DNA from: Gordionus sp. m RMFG-2023 | Lineage: Eukaryota > Nematomorpha > Gordioida > Chordodea > Parachordodidae | Assembly (NCBI RefSeq): GCF_954871325.1 | Contig: NC_088777.1 | Span: 45,485,366-45,549,365 of the forward strand | Direction of reading: 5' to 3' | Length of the DNA stretch: 64,000 nt | Part shown: piece by piece, positions 1 to 13,079 of the stretch | Layout of the letters: every line of letters starts with the position of its first letter | How positions within the stretch are numbered: position 1 is the first letter of the stretch | Notes under the pieces: generated by a model | What the model was told of the DNA's origin: nothing | Seen by the model: the letters and a program-made list of their open reading frames with translations, nothing else | The model's database searches: none | Made by a program: the position numbers and the translations under genes

Positions 1-777
1 CTAATAATAGATCTACTTACTTAATAGGATAATAAAACATTGTACTATTCACTGGGGAATTAGATAATTAAATAACTTCCACCGCCCTGTCGTCTCCAGT
101 ATAGTAAATTTGCATCCACTGATTGGCAGTAAGTAACCCTACTATCAGGGCTAGTTAAATTAAAGATGAATTACATTACCCTTTGTGGATTAGCATCCGC
201 TAATTGATACTACTTTCTCGTAATTTCAGGGTCCTTTTAATTAAAGAGGAATTACGGTACCTCTTTGAAGATCGAATAGATTATTGGCAAGAATAGATAA
301 ATAAGAAAAAATATAATCAAAAAATTCTTTGAATATTTTTATAAATTTTACTTCAATAGATTAGTTTATTTCTTGTTGCAATTTTATGATAAATATAAAT
401 TCTAAAAAAAATAAATATTATAAGTAATTTGTTGATGGTGGTATTTTATTCCAATAGTTAAATATATTACATTCTAACCAAGTCTACTTATTATTATAGT
501 TTAAAGGAGATATGGAGAAAACTATATCGATGATAAAAGATCATCTAATCACTTACTTTTTATCGAATTTATGTGATATAACCCTAAACATGACAGAGTC
601 CCGCCCATTAAATCAAGTGTGAATACTGAAATTGCAAGCAAAAAATTTTACAATTTGATATTATTTATTATTCATATTTATTGTTATGTTAAATTTTTAA
701 AAGTATCCTGTAAGTCGAATTTAATTATCTTTCATTTGAAATTCAAATTAAATTTTTAATATCATATCACCAACCCA

Positions 778-790
778 CCCCCCCCCCCCC
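778..790. repeat. Poly-C tract
   Basis: A run of 13 C in AT-rich DNA, in the 3' flank of copy A. The equivalent places in units B and C hold shorter, interrupted pyrimidine runs (about 18610 and 24875). Confidence 0.8.
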
Positions 791-1544
791 AACCTTCTGA
801 GAAAAAAGATACCAAATACCATTTATTAAGACCAGAGTTTTCAAATTTTAAAAAAGTAGCAATGAGTTTGATGCTACTTTTTTAAAAAAGTAGTTGAGTA
901 GCGCTTTTTAAAAATATAACTTTAAACACCAAAACTAGAATATAATTTTATTTATATTTTAGAAATTCGTAAACCCAAATGAACTAGTATAATATATTAA
1001 AATTGTAGAAGTAAATGGATATCGAGATAATAAGCCTGGGTGAGACAGATTCCGATGTGAATATAAATATAAATTATAAATTTATGATAATACCCTCCTA
1101 TTTAATAACCAATATACAAATCAAATAAATTAAGATTATGTAGGTATTATATATATTCTTCTTCATATTTTAATGGTCATTTATTTATAATATTATATTA
1201 TATGTTTATATAATGTTTTGCGGCTATAATTCAAATATTCAAACTATCGATAATTATAAAAATTATTATTCTTATTGAAATAATATTTGAATGTTTTTTA
1301 TATACAATTAACATTTACCGAAAGATATATATATATACTGATAAATTGTTATAATGTTTATTATTTTACCATCACTTAAATAAATGTCTTTAATTTTTGT
1401 ATAACTTTATTCCTAAAGATCAAATATATATGATTTTTATTTATTTATTAATAACCGAAATAAAATCAAAGAAACAAATAGTGATATCCCGATGTCCCAA
1501 TATCATAAATTTGAAAAATAATGTTTTTTTTAAATATAAATTGA

Positions 1545-3968
1545 TTACATTATTTTAGGAATGGCAGGTTTATGGATATTTTTTGCAAATTGAAAAAATT
1601 TTCGGGTCGAATATTCGCTCGTTAGCCTGGAGTTAAACACAGAGTAAACTTTTATAGCGATATCTCCCATAGATTCGAATGGTACATGGAACCTTATTTG
1701 TTTAGTATCCTATAAATTAAAAAGAATTTAGTTATAAAAAAAAATAATTTTCTTAAATAATTTTAAAATTAATGTAAATAAAGGATCTTAACGTCAAAAT
1801 ATAGTTGTATATATAAATATGAAAGGGAAAAATCAAAGAAATGATCCAAAAATATAAATACTTCAAGGGGAAAAAATACCCAAATATTTATTAATAAATT
1901 AAATATTATTAGCCTTAGTTATTTCTAGTGTTGTTAAACGGCTCAATTTGAACCGATTTTTAAAAACGGCTAACTCAATATATCACAGATAAGTATTAAG
2001 CAAGCCTGAATATTTTGCTCATTTTGACATCTATTAGCGAAATCCCAAGGCATTGGCAATATTTTTCTGCCTAAAATATGGAGTTAGCCGTTTTTATAAA
2101 TCGGCTCAAATCGAGTCGTTTAACAACACAGTTATTTCAAAGAGATATCATTACTTGCCGTAGCCCAGATCAGTATTTATATATTTTTAATTTCGGTTAT
2201 ATCTAATACTAGATATCTCTTACAAATAGATAACCCTATTTCTAATCGAGTTTTGTAAATATATGCTTATTGATTTCTTATCCAAAACATTATACTTTTA
2301 ACATTCCTCCATTTTTTATAAACATTTTAAAGAAGATTTGGAATAGGCATATTTCCAGGGCTATTTATATTCATTATCTTTTTTTTCCTGATTTACTACC
2401 CGAATCTCTTCATTGTTTTTTTTCTGGAACATTTCTAGCCGATATAAATATGTATGTAGTGGTCCAGGTATATATTTTTATTATTATTATATTTGCATAT
2501 TCATTGTTTATATCTGTCCATTTCGAACTTTAAATTATTTAAACGAACACTAAATATTACTTCATTATTTTTCTGATATAATAAATTTTTAATTAGAAAA
2601 TAATATTAGCCACAATATACCTTCACCGAAAATAATTAATTTTTAACCTTCTTTAAGCGTCTTTCTTCAATCGGACTATTGTTTTCTTCTACAATAAACA
2701 TGAAATAATCAATTTTATCCCTAGGTGTTGACATATTCAGTTTCAAAGCAAAGGAATACCACATGTTTGGTAAATCTTTTACCAATGTTTGGAATTGAAT
2801 TGCAGGAATGAATGGGTAATGATCTATAGAAGGAGCAAAAATAAAAAACTTACAAACTTTTATTAAATTATACCGAATACTCTAAATGGCTTTTTTGGTC
2901 GTAGATAATCATCTAATAAATAATTTTAAATTTTTGTGTTTTAAATAATCGTAAAATTCAAATAATGATTAATATTTTGAAATAAAAGATAACACTATAC
3001 CATTTATCTAATTCTCATGTTATTAATTTATAATATGATCTAAATTATTATACTAAAAGAGAATAAAAATATACTTGTAAAAAATTTTAAAGCTGAATAA
3101 TTTTCCATAGACACATTATTAATTATGGTAAATATTCGAACAAAATGAAATTTATCTTTATCTATGCCAGGTACCGAGAATTGATTATGGAAAAAATAAT
3201 ATAAATTATTATTTACAATGCAAATAATATAATAATTAACCTGCCTTATTTCGCCTGTAGCCACGAATTCAGCATTTCCATTAGTTATTCTCCAAACTTT
3301 ATAAATATATGATGCTTTTTAAGTAATTCTTTAGAGCCTCTTGGACTTTTAAAATTGACAAGCACTGAATATTGATTGGGGGCATTATCTTTAGTACTAT
3401 TATGATTTGTGTCAACACGAATTTTAACATTGTTTACTGAAAAGCGATGTTCATCTGTTTAAAAAAAATTAAATTACAACCAGGGAATAGGAAATCTATT
3501 AGACGCAAGTTTTATATTCTCATTCTGTTTAAAATTTAACTAACACTGGGCATATTTTAAAATTTTGTAATTATTAAAAGAAAGAAAGGGTTTCTAATTA
3601 AATGATTACCCAAAATCTTTACTTTTAAATTTGTACCATTTGATAATATACGCTTACTTTTATATGTTAATTTGTAACCTTAGTTAATATAAACTGCCTT
3701 TTTTAGTTTAATTAACTGAAATGAAGAGAAATATATTTAAATTTAACTAAAAAAAATAGCAAAGGATTAGAATAAATTATATTTTAAAATATCCTTCAGT
3801 TTCTGTTGAATTAAAATATAAGTAATTAATCTTGAATTGAAATGTTTAAAAGGTATAAATTTGAAGTATTTTTAATTTACTAAATGCTTTGATATCAGGA
3901 AGGGATATTTGACCTCCAGCTCTAACAATATTTATTACAAATAAAACTAAAGCAATTAATATTTTCAT
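1545..3968 (-). pseudogene. Copy A of secreted two-module protein family, decayed
   Basis: Five exon equivalents read on the minus strand: 3968-3881, 3454-3241, 3186-3075, 2823-2648 and 1709-1545. Exon 1 encodes a clean signal peptide starting MKILIALVLFVINIV. Exon 4 (HYPFIPAIQF...) and exon 5 (stop at 1545) are open. Exon 2 has a 4-base deletion just before the conserved KVWR motif, which shifts the frame. The acceptor before exon 3 reads AT where the intact copy C has AG. Both lesions would prevent a full-length product, so I call it a pseudogene, though the rest is well kept. A hAT MITE lies in the last intron. It is about as similar to copies B and C as they are to each other and further from D and E. 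Confidence 0.75.
1926..2130. mobile_element. hAT-type MITE, 205 bp
   Basis: Terminal inverted repeats of about 50 bp start TAGTGTTGTTAAACGGCTC on the left and TGTGTTGTTAAACGACTC on the right (reverse strand). An 8-bp target duplication GTTATTTC lies at 1918-1925 and 2131-2138. The matching place in unit C (about 25665) has one uninterrupted copy of the site, so the insertion came after the unit duplication. No coding capacity. The same family occurs at 30267-30467. Confidence 0.93.
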
Positions 3969-3989
3969 TTTTTTTAAATAAAAAGAAGC

Positions 3990-4620
3990 TAATAAAATTT
4001 TTTTTTAATTTTTTTTTATAAAAATAATAAAATATAACATTTTCTACTTTTTTATTTTTTATTTAGAAACCTTAGGTTAAGCATATTATCGTAACCTATC
4101 TTAACGTGGATAGTAAATAGCTGGTATTAAAATGCAATTTTTGCTAAAAATAATTGGCAATTGATCTAATTAATTGCGAGCTATATCATTATAATAATGA
4201 TTTCTGTTTTTTATGATCTTTGTTTCAAATTAGTTTTTAATTATTTTTAGAAAAAATTGTTTACCATTCAAATGAATCTAGTATTTTTTTTAAAGATAAA
4301 AAAAAACAAGTTTAAAGGCTTTATTTTTAGATATCAATTGATAAAATAGGAGGGGATTCGATAAATATTAGCTTTAAAAAAATTGAACAAACATTAGGAT
4401 TCTGGCAAAAACAACCTTTAATTTTTTTATATTTAAGTGTGCAAATAGAATAATGAGAATTCAATAATTTTAAAGATTTAAAATTGATTGATTTACAGTT
4501 TATTAAATCAAAATACGAATTTGAAATTATTTCAGTAGTTTTTTTAATAATATAAGCTAATCTAATGCACATCTGTCTAATACTATCCTTAGTAGTTACC
4601 GGGCAATAGTACTTAATGTC
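3990..4620 (-). promoter_or_regulatory. Conserved 5' flank of copy A
   Basis: This block upstream of the copy A start codon is shared by all copies and by orphan pieces at 13080-13640 and 34750-35230. Landmarks, read in gene orientation, are a TTATTTTTAG-like tract, a segment around GAACATTT and a GGTAAATA-like motif about 100-200 bp before the ATG. I infer that it holds the promoter. No TATA box or initiator can be assigned with confidence in such AT-rich DNA. Confidence 0.45.
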
Positions 4621-5470
4621 TTACATATATCAACATACTAAAAGCAATTTAATTTTTTTAAAATAAAAGATCCATCCATTTTTAATATAAGCAATTCTTT
4701 ATAAAACCAAATGGTAATTTTGCCCCTGAGCCCTTAAAAAATTTTATTTTAGGCCAATCGGAAAAATATAATTATGTACATTTAAATATTATTTTTTAAG
4801 TGTTATTTCCCATTTTTTAGAAAGATATACGTTTCCGTTTAAACGAATATAATAATTTACATTATTATACATCATTTTTGTAATACATTATGGAAATAGA
4901 ATTCAATTTGCTTTGAAATAATAAATGAAAAGAATCAACAGTATCAACAGAATCACAATAAATCTATGTAATAAAACAAAAGATATTAGAGTTTTTAGGT
5001 AAACAAAACTTATCCTACAATCAGACCACAATAAAACAAGAAAACTTTAAAAATAAAAAGTTTAAACAAGAGAATTTTCTTGAGGTACGAATTATATTAA
5101 AAAAGGATAACTGAAACCAATTAGAGAAGGCTATTTTTGAGTACAGACATGGAAAATTAAAGCTGAACTCGATAAATTAAAATCAAAGTGAGGAAGTTGA
5201 CAATAAAGTTATTAAATTATGTTCTAAGCAAAATTAGGAATTTAATTATTTATTTAAGGAGAAAAGTAGGAAATGATTTAGTTTGCAAATATAATAATAT
5301 GCACCAGACATCAGCTGTTCTTGAAAAATCAAATAAAATGGATGCGCTATCCCACGCTATCTTTTCTAAATATTTAACTGGCAAAAGTAGGCTGAGAATG
5401 CTCCAAATAATAGATAAAACAAGGTGTTTGGCACACAAAAATACCCTTATATGATTATACCGATTGATAT
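4621..5470. other. AT-rich intergenic stretch, nothing recognised
   Basis: Only short open frames are present. One of 88 codons at 5188-5454 resembles nothing I know and has no splice or domain support. Confidence 0.5.
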
Positions 5471-5478
5471 ATGTACAC

Positions 5479-7186
5479 TAGTGTTGTTAAAACTAGTTAC
5501 ATTTTTGCTAAAAAATAACGGTAACTAGTTATAATTTAAAAATTGAAACTAGTAACTGTAACTAATTAGATTTTTACCAATGTAATTGCTAAAAGTAACT
5601 AGTTACTTTTAAAAATATGTATGTATAAATCTAAATAAAGGAAGATAATGATTCAGATATTGAATACATTAATAGAAGATATAATGTCTTCCTCTGGGCT
5701 AGTCAATTATAATATAAATGACTTCGACTACCTTCCCAGGCATCGATGTTCCTATAACACATTATACTTAGTGGCATCACAAGATGCCAATAAAATACTT
5801 TTAAACAATGAGGATTATAGGAAAGTGTATAAGGTTGCTTATCTAAATGTCAACGTTTGTGGAATACACAAAACAAATCTGGACCATCAGCTGAGCAAAT
5901 TAAAAAGAGATTACATTTTCAGCTGCCGTATACCAATGTAACAAGATGGGGTTCTTTTTATACATCTTTATCTAAAATATTATCACTTATAAATAAAATG
6001 CCTTTAAATTTAGATTTATTATGTGATAAATTAGAATTGTATAGATTTACATCACAAGATCGTGATTTTAAAGAATATTGCAGTGATTTTAAATTAATGT
6101 TTATAAATAATTTACAATTAAAAAAAATAGATTATGCAACCAGTAGCTAAAGCTATTGATATACTAGAAGGTGAAAAATATATGTATCTAGGTTATTATA
6201 TCCCAACAATAACACAGATACTTATCTGTCTGAAGGTTTTCAAAAATTAAAATATTGTCAACCTTTAAAAGATGCTATATTAGCTAGTATTAAAAAAAGG
6301 TAACTTAAATAAATTATTATTTATAAATTAATAATACAATATATAGGTTTCATGATCTTTATGATAATGATAACATAATTGCTGCTATTCTTCATCCCCT
6401 ATTTAAAATATTTAAAACTGATTGGCCTTGGATAAGACAGGAAAAGAATAGATCAAAAAAGATGGAAATTTTAAATTTAATAAATACTTTAATACCTCTC
6501 GGTGAATCTAACACAAATGGCTCATGTTCGCAATAAACATCATTAGATATAGTTGGATTTTTTGATTTAAAGCGTCAAAATATTATTGATAATGATGTAT
6601 TTATTGAAAATTTTATTAAATCCAATAACAGCACATCATTATCTTTAAGTGACGATTTTCCAAATTTAAAAATACTCTTTATTAAATATAATGTTGTTAT
6701 TAAATCAAGTGCACCTGTAGAGCGTTTATTCAGTCTAGGGAAACTCATCTTAGGAAAGAAACGAGCGCGTTTCCTAGATAAAAATTTTGAAATCCAATTG
6801 TTGTTAAAAGCAAATAAACATTCACTCAAATTTTTATGAAAAATAAATATGTTTTTTTTTCAATGCAAATATATAGGATATTTTTATTCGATGTAAATAT
6901 AAATATTCTATTATCCGATATTTTTTTCGGTTTAATTATTTTTAAATAAATAAATTGTATATTTTTTTAAACAAATGATTATAATTTGTATATCATAATT
7001 TTTTTATATTAAATAAATTCGTTCAGTAAATAAATGCGTTATATGAATGATGTATAAAGTAACTTATAATGTAACTAGTTACTTTTGAAAAATACTAACT
7101 AGTAACTGTAATAACTAGTTATATTTTTGCCAATGTAACTAGTAACTGTAACTAGTTATGTTTCAAAAGTAACTTTAACAACACTA
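5479..7186 (+). mobile_element. hAT DNA transposon, 1.7 kb, decayed transposase
   Basis: Ends are TAGTGTTGTTAAAACTAG on the left and its inverted partner ending AACAACACTA on the right, flanked by a perfect 8-bp duplication ATGTACAC at 5471-5478 and 7187-7194. Both subterminal zones are packed with copies of AACTAGTTAC and GTAACTAGT, probable transposase binding sites. Transposase pieces run on the plus strand: a histidine-containing core piece near 5730-5850 (HRCSYNTLYLVASQDA), a TRWGSFYTSL piece near 5940-5975, and the C-terminal dimerisation domain at about 6700-6835 (SSAPVERLFSLGKLIL). The N-terminal BED-finger part is missing and the frame is broken several times, so it is non-autonomous. 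A probable intron acceptor lies near 6345. MITEs at 1926 and 30267 share its terminal motif. Confidence 0.93.
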
Positions 7187-7194
7187 ATGTACAC

Positions 7195-8229
7195 GCTGAT
7201 ATAATCAGTAATAATTTTCGTTTGTGATGAAAACTTTTACCAATAGCTAAATATTTGAAAGAGATTGTGCAAACTTATAATATCAGCTCTAATTTTTTTC
7301 GAAATAATAGGGTAACTCTTATTGTATTTTTAACTTAAAAATTTTAATATTTTATCAGTTTAGAATGATCGAAAAACAGATTTTACTATTATAATTATAA
7401 CCTTCACATTCATTCAAAAACCATTCTAAATTTGGTAGATCTTCAAATCCCAACATTATCTTGTAAGATTAATTTTCTTCGGTTTCGCAAAAAAATCAAT
7501 TGATGAATAAAAGGTAATTATCAAAAATTTCAAATTGATCAAGTTTTCCACCAAATATCTTCAAACCCCTAATTCGATTAAGTTTATACAAACTCATATG
7601 AATCCCTGATTTGTTTTATTCACTTCACTAAAATTTACGTATAACAATTTGTATTTTAATATTTGATTTTCAATCAACTAAGATAGAAGCTCATCATTAA
7701 AAATAACTATGTTATAATTTGTCATTTTTTTCCACGATTTTCAGTTTATCTAACATATTTTTCACTGCTTAACATGATGGCACAGCTTACTCTTAACAAT
7801 ATAATACTTGTTTGTATTTAACTTTATCACTCCACTCTTACTGGTTTGTTTTTTTACAAATCTATACTCATTTATAAGTGAGCCTGCCATTTTATTTATT
7901 GTGTTTTTTTATATTTAATTAATTATTTGATTAATATAACAAAGTGAGAGTTTTATTTTTTATGGAATAATTTTACATTGTAAATTATATTTATTATTTT
8001 AGTATGCACGATTTAAAAATGATTTATTGGTTTTAAAGTAAGAAAGATATAATATTGCTAAATCCTAAATAAAAATCTGGAAAAGTAAAACAACTCATTT
8101 TGTGATATTAAAATTTCTAATAATTTAATTTATATAATATAATTTAATTTAATACATAATGTATGTTAAAAAATTCCAGAAAATTTGGATAGTTAGTTAA
8201 ACCGAATTTATTCGAAATTATAAATTTAA
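7195..8229. repeat. Diverged dispersed repeat (pairs with 17210-17640)
   Basis: 7380-7880 and 17210-17640 align loosely in the same orientation. Shared tracts are TTCACCAAATATCTT-like and ATCATTAAA-like segments. In both, the minus strand reads a short peptide containing VIFNDE, but stops are frequent and I recognise no family. The rest is AT-rich with nothing else visible. Confidence 0.45.
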
Positions 8230-9480
8230 TAGCTCTGTGGTGACTGAACAGCCTTTTAGAATTTAGACCATGTCTGTCCTTCGGTAACTAACTATTTTCC
8301 GCATACTTTACATTTATGAGGTAGACATAGGTCGCAGATTAATCTATACTCTATGATCTCCCTAAACTCCTCATCTGATATCAGAAGACCATAACTGACA
8401 TTTAAACCGCATAAGGTCGTTCATAGCCCGAGTTTTTCTTAAATATTTGAGAGGATAGGAGTGTCTTTAATGAAAGGATCAATTCCCACCAATTTCTTAA
8501 AGTTTGTCAGAAGAGGGTCAAGAAAGTCTCCTTGTGTATTACTCTGTTAAAAGCAAGGCATTATATTTTCTTCCATATAGACTATCTCTTCCTCAAGTTT
8601 ACTAACTTCCAAGCATTAGAGAATAAAAAAAGAAGGGATGGAGAAACCACCTTATTTGGTCAGAAGTTGAACTATCGCCTAATTAAATTCAGAAGAATAA
8701 ATGTTTAAAATTCAAGTAAGTTCTTATTTTTAAATCAAGGGGGAAAGGAAAAAGTTTAAAAATAAAGAGACCCTTCCCAAAAAATGTAAAATAATTGGAA
8801 GTTATGACGATTTCCTTATCAAGTATAATGATTGATGAGCAATAATCGCAATATATTTACCAATTTTATTAAGTAAAATGTTGCTTCCTTCAAGCTTAAT
8901 ATTATGAGGTTCGTACTATTTAAAAGGAATCCTAATAAAAGGATTGATTCCCGAATCCCGATCAATAACCCTAAAACAATAAAAATTATCATATTTCGAT
9001 CATTTAAAACCATAATTTCAGTTTTTATTAATAGTTGATATAAGAAATATACCTTGGGATTTTTAATAAGAAATTAATAGCCTCTCCAACATTTTTTGGA
9101 CCAGGGATTGTTACATCGTTCAAGTACCAATTTAGGTCTATATTAAATTAAGTCTTAATATTATAAAGAATATCATGGGTGCTTAGTTGAGGTAAAGGAA
9201 GAGTGGGCTTAAGTGATCATAATGATGAATACTTTCCTCCGCATCCCCAAAACTAAGAAAGAATTCTGACAATAAAAATAATTAATTGGAATAATCGGGA
9301 AATAGTTTCTATATAAAGCTCTTTTAAAATCAATTTAACATAGCACAGAATGATACTGTATGTTGTAAGTTTTCCTGAGAATGGGCAGGAAACTCTGAGG
9401 AGATCATTGTAGACATGAACATTCTCATCTTAATAAGGAATATATTTTTATAACATACGATTCATGAAGGATGAACAAAA
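8230..9480 (-). mobile_element. LINE fragment: reverse transcriptase to zinc knuckle
   Basis: Reading the minus strand from 9480 down: an RT catalytic-loop piece LNWYLNDVTIPGP (9135-9095; the usual YxDD has become YLND), then a stretch ending KTEIMVLNDR near 9000-9030, an equivalent of the LLGSPL motif near 8925, and finally LSDEEFREIIEYRL followed by a CxxPHKCxxCGK zinc-knuckle signature at about 8380-8280. Several frame breaks and stops make it inactive. Motif order matches the copies at 10594, 13655 and 49150, so all belong to one non-LTR family. Neither the 5' end nor a poly-A tail is clear. Confidence 0.8.
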
Positions 9481-10200
9481 AATAAAATTTGAGTAAACTA
9501 AAAGAAAGAAATTTTTTAATTAAAAATATATTAAGGCTTTCGGGATATGTATAAATATCGATGTCAAGGAGAAGATTTTAATAATGGAATATTACATAGT
9601 TGGGGTTGGTAGTTTTGAATCGATATATGATTTCTAAATTATTTGATTAGTGTTTTATATCAAAATTGATGTATCGTTGAACAAATAAATCATTGTGTGT
9701 GTAGTGATTAATTCTTATTCGTGTGTTGTTCCATTGGAGTTATGCCAATTGTAATAATAAATAAGTTGAAGACGATATTGTTCTGTCTATTTTCAGATCA
9801 AGACTTGATATTAAATAAAATGATAATATATATAGTGTTTATGTGCTTATGAATAGAAGGGTTCCTATTGCTAGAAGCAAAATTCATAAAGTTGAACCGA
9901 AAACAAGGTCCTCAAATTTTTTAATTTGTTAGGTATTGGTTAAAAGTATATTGTGAATGATTGAGATGATTCACCAAATTAATTTTTATAAAATTAATCA
10001 AATTGATTTATATAAAAATTACTAATTTTAAAATTAATTGTAGCCCTCTGGAAAAATTATTTTTATGCCAACACTTTTATGAAATTGTTCACGGAAAAGA
10101 CCGGGTATCATAATTTTTATATTTGGAAATCACCAAGTGGTTTTAAGGGGAAAAAAAGTTAAATTTATAGGGAATCTTATTTTAAAATAGATTTTAAGCC
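9481..10200. other. AT-rich intergenic stretch, nothing recognised
   Basis: No coding, RNA or repeat signal beyond base composition. It may hold the eroded 5' part of the neighbouring LINE fragment, but I see no diagnostic motif. Confidence 0.5.
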
Positions 10201-10505
<305 letters not shown>

Positions 10506-10593
10506 AAATCAATTTCCTAAGAATATGTTTTGAAAGATTTGTGTACTTTATATTGTAAAAAAAATTAAAATCCCCTATAGTTTTAAATAACAT

Positions 10594-12720
10594 ATATAGT
10601 TCTAACATAAACTCAGCTCTTCGTGCTATGATTTCTGAAGACTACTTAGCTCTCATAAACAAGTCCACCCTAGAGGCTTTGATACAAAAACACCCCCAGG
10701 TGACTCAGAATTTGTTTAATCAAATAAAAACAATCATATTGCCCTGAAATTAATATTTACTAGGCAATTAAAACTGTTAGATCTTTTAAAACGACTCTTC
10801 TTGAGGCCTTGATGGCATTTATGTTATCTACATATAAGATATTTTGAAACCCAACAAGAACCTTACAAGGTTATTGAATATATCTTTAATAGGCTTCTTT
10901 CACCCCATCATTTCTATGATTTTTGCTGCAGGTCTAATGCCTCTTAAAAAATGGACGTAGGTATGCCCAATCGCAATAGTGTCTAGCTTCTAAAGAGCTG
11001 TTTCTAAAAATCATAGCTTCACGAATCAAGGAATCTCTTTCCTCATTCCTATCGCCACTCCAATTAGGGTTTGGCGTTCCCGAGACGCAGAAATTTATAC
11101 TTATCTTGATAGTATAACTATATCAAATAGTGTATCTGATGACGTTATTTTAAAACTTGATTTCAATAATTCTTTCATTACAATAAAACGTCAACACTTT
11201 GTTCCTTTGTGTTGCTAATATCCTGAATACTCATCATATATTCTTTACAGCTATTCAATCCCTACATTTCTAAAATTCAGTAATAACATAATCAAATCTC
11301 AAGAGTGTATTCAACAAGACTTCATTAGGATTCACAAAATAATTAAGAAATTGTCAATCCAAATCCTTCCTTATCTTAAATTCATGGTGTCTCGAAGATG
11401 TCATTGTTGCGGGCCTTTTATTCCAACCATTCGAGTATCTCTCACATATTATAAGACTATCACTCAATCTCCTCCATTATCGTCATATATTACAGGAGTA
11501 TCACTCAATTCCCTCTTATATTTGCTTCCCAAATCCTACATCAATTCCTTTAATCACTTCATACCATGTTATTAACAGAGATAATATACACATCTTGTAT
11601 TTCCGATAAGGTTTCAAAAGGCCATCGAAAGTTTTTTAAATAAATTTTTTAACATTGTCAAAATTACATATTATTTAACTACCTCCCTGCTCATCAATCT
11701 TATTTTTTAATCAAAAATACTTTAATCCTCTATGCCCTGAGATCCTCACTCATCTTCAAATGAAGTGATTTACTATTTTACATGAAATCCAAATCAAGGA
11801 TCTCCTCGACGAAAATATATTGAATATAAAATTTTTCGATTCATCCTGGCTTCAGACCTCCCTCCCTAGCAAATCATGGTATTTATATCATCTCCCCGCT
11901 GCAACTTTCTCTTTCAGCCTTTATCTCACATTGTCTAACTGCTCAAATTATCATAAATAATGTATCAACTCCTATAGATCTGACCTATCCCAAGCCCTTA
12001 CCATTTGGAGTAGCAACAGCTTGTCCACCATCTGTCGTCCTTCTTTCATTATTTAAAAAGACTAGGATGCTTCTTTGATCTCCCGTTCCGTTGAATACCT
12101 AAATTGGAACAGGTTCTTTATGGAAAATCCCGATAACATAATATTAAAAGCAAACTCAGACTATAAATGGTTGGAAGTCATCCCCAGTTACAATATTGAC
12201 CTCCTCATAACTGGCAAACAGCTACGTATATCCACTTTGCCTTGGCTGTAATGCTCAAGTACCCTCCATTTTCATCGATTGTGGCCAGCCTAACAAATCG
12301 AAAGCTTATAATCCCTTGTGTAGGTTCTCCCGCAGGCGACAACTGCATCATAAATAATCAACAACATTCTTCTAAGTGCCCTCAAAAAATTTAATATTCT
12401 TCCACCCTTGAACCAGTGGGCCTTTCAAATGAAGACGCCATTCACCCCGATGGTATGTTCCTTATTCCCTGAACTAAAGGTCTCCCGCTGACTTGGGACT
12501 ATACTTGTGTCTATATTGCTGATAAGTCCAACCTCTCATTTTCTGCCATCGATAAGGCAGAAATCTTTTAAAAAAACAAATATGTTGGCCTCACCAACAC
12601 AGTGTTCACACCAATTGTTACCAATACCTTAGGCATGTTTGAAAGTGAGGCCTTCAATTTCATTTGAACTATAAGAAAAATATAACTGAGATCTCAGGGA
12701 CCCTAATAAAAGATTTTCAG
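10594..12720 (+). mobile_element. LINE copy with RT, zinc knuckle and C-terminal nuclease-like domain
   Basis: Plus-strand pieces appear in the right order for a non-LTR retrotransposon ORF: SLQLGFGVPRDAE-like text near 11030-11095 (it reads SPLQLGFGVPRDAE), ILKLDFNNSFITIKR near 11145-11190, then SQECIQQDF near 11300-11325, which sits where such proteins have GVQQGDP. Near 12250-12355 comes a Cys/His segment (DCGQPNKSKAYNPLCRFS, then HH). Near 12405-12510 is LEPVGLSNEDAIHPDG followed by LTWDYTC, equivalent to the RPDG...LVWD signature of the C-terminal domain. Many stops and frameshifts make it dead. Family assignment rests on remembered similarity to RT proteins common in invertebrates. The C-terminal PDG...WD pattern resembles a restriction-like nuclease core, but that is inference. 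Confidence 0.8.
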
Positions 12721-13079
12721 ATTTCGCTCCAATTTTTTAAGCATCCACTCTTCTCTGGGGGTTATATGTACCTCTTTTAATATATTTTTTTAGATCTTTT
12801 TAATGATTTTCTTTATAAAATATATATAATTTTTATAATATTCTTATTTGTTTTTTTTAAATATATTTTTATTTTAATATTAGCATTTGTATTTAATTTT
12901 TCCAATTTTTATAAAGGTTTTTTATGATGAAGAAGGCTATAATTAAAGTTATTATATAATAAAAAATATTAAAAAAAGAAAAGAAAAGATAATGAGTATT
13001 TAGAGACTATTTTATATTTGAAATTTTGTAAAAATTATAAAATATAATATATCTTCTTTTTTTTAATTTTTCAAAATAA
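12721..13079. other. Very AT-rich spacer after LINE
   Basis: T- and A-rich runs with no coding signal. It probably includes the LINE 3' untranslated tail. Confidence 0.5.

Larger units (their letters stand above)
1..4620. repeat. Segmental duplication unit A (cut by window start)
   Basis: The stretch matches, in the same orientation, 17640-21340 (unit B) and 22760-27950 (unit C). Shared landmarks include the block at 60-300 (matching 17900-18150 and 22770-23010), the gene-tail block near 1500-1750 and the gene 5' flank at 4000-4620. Each unit carries one minus-strand copy of the same small secreted-protein gene. Indels and transposon insertions differ between units, so the duplications are not very recent. 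Confidence 0.85.

Noticed and set aside
5188-5454. 88-codon open frame on the plus strand
   Set aside because: No homology, no splice context, and length is unremarkable over a 64-kb window.
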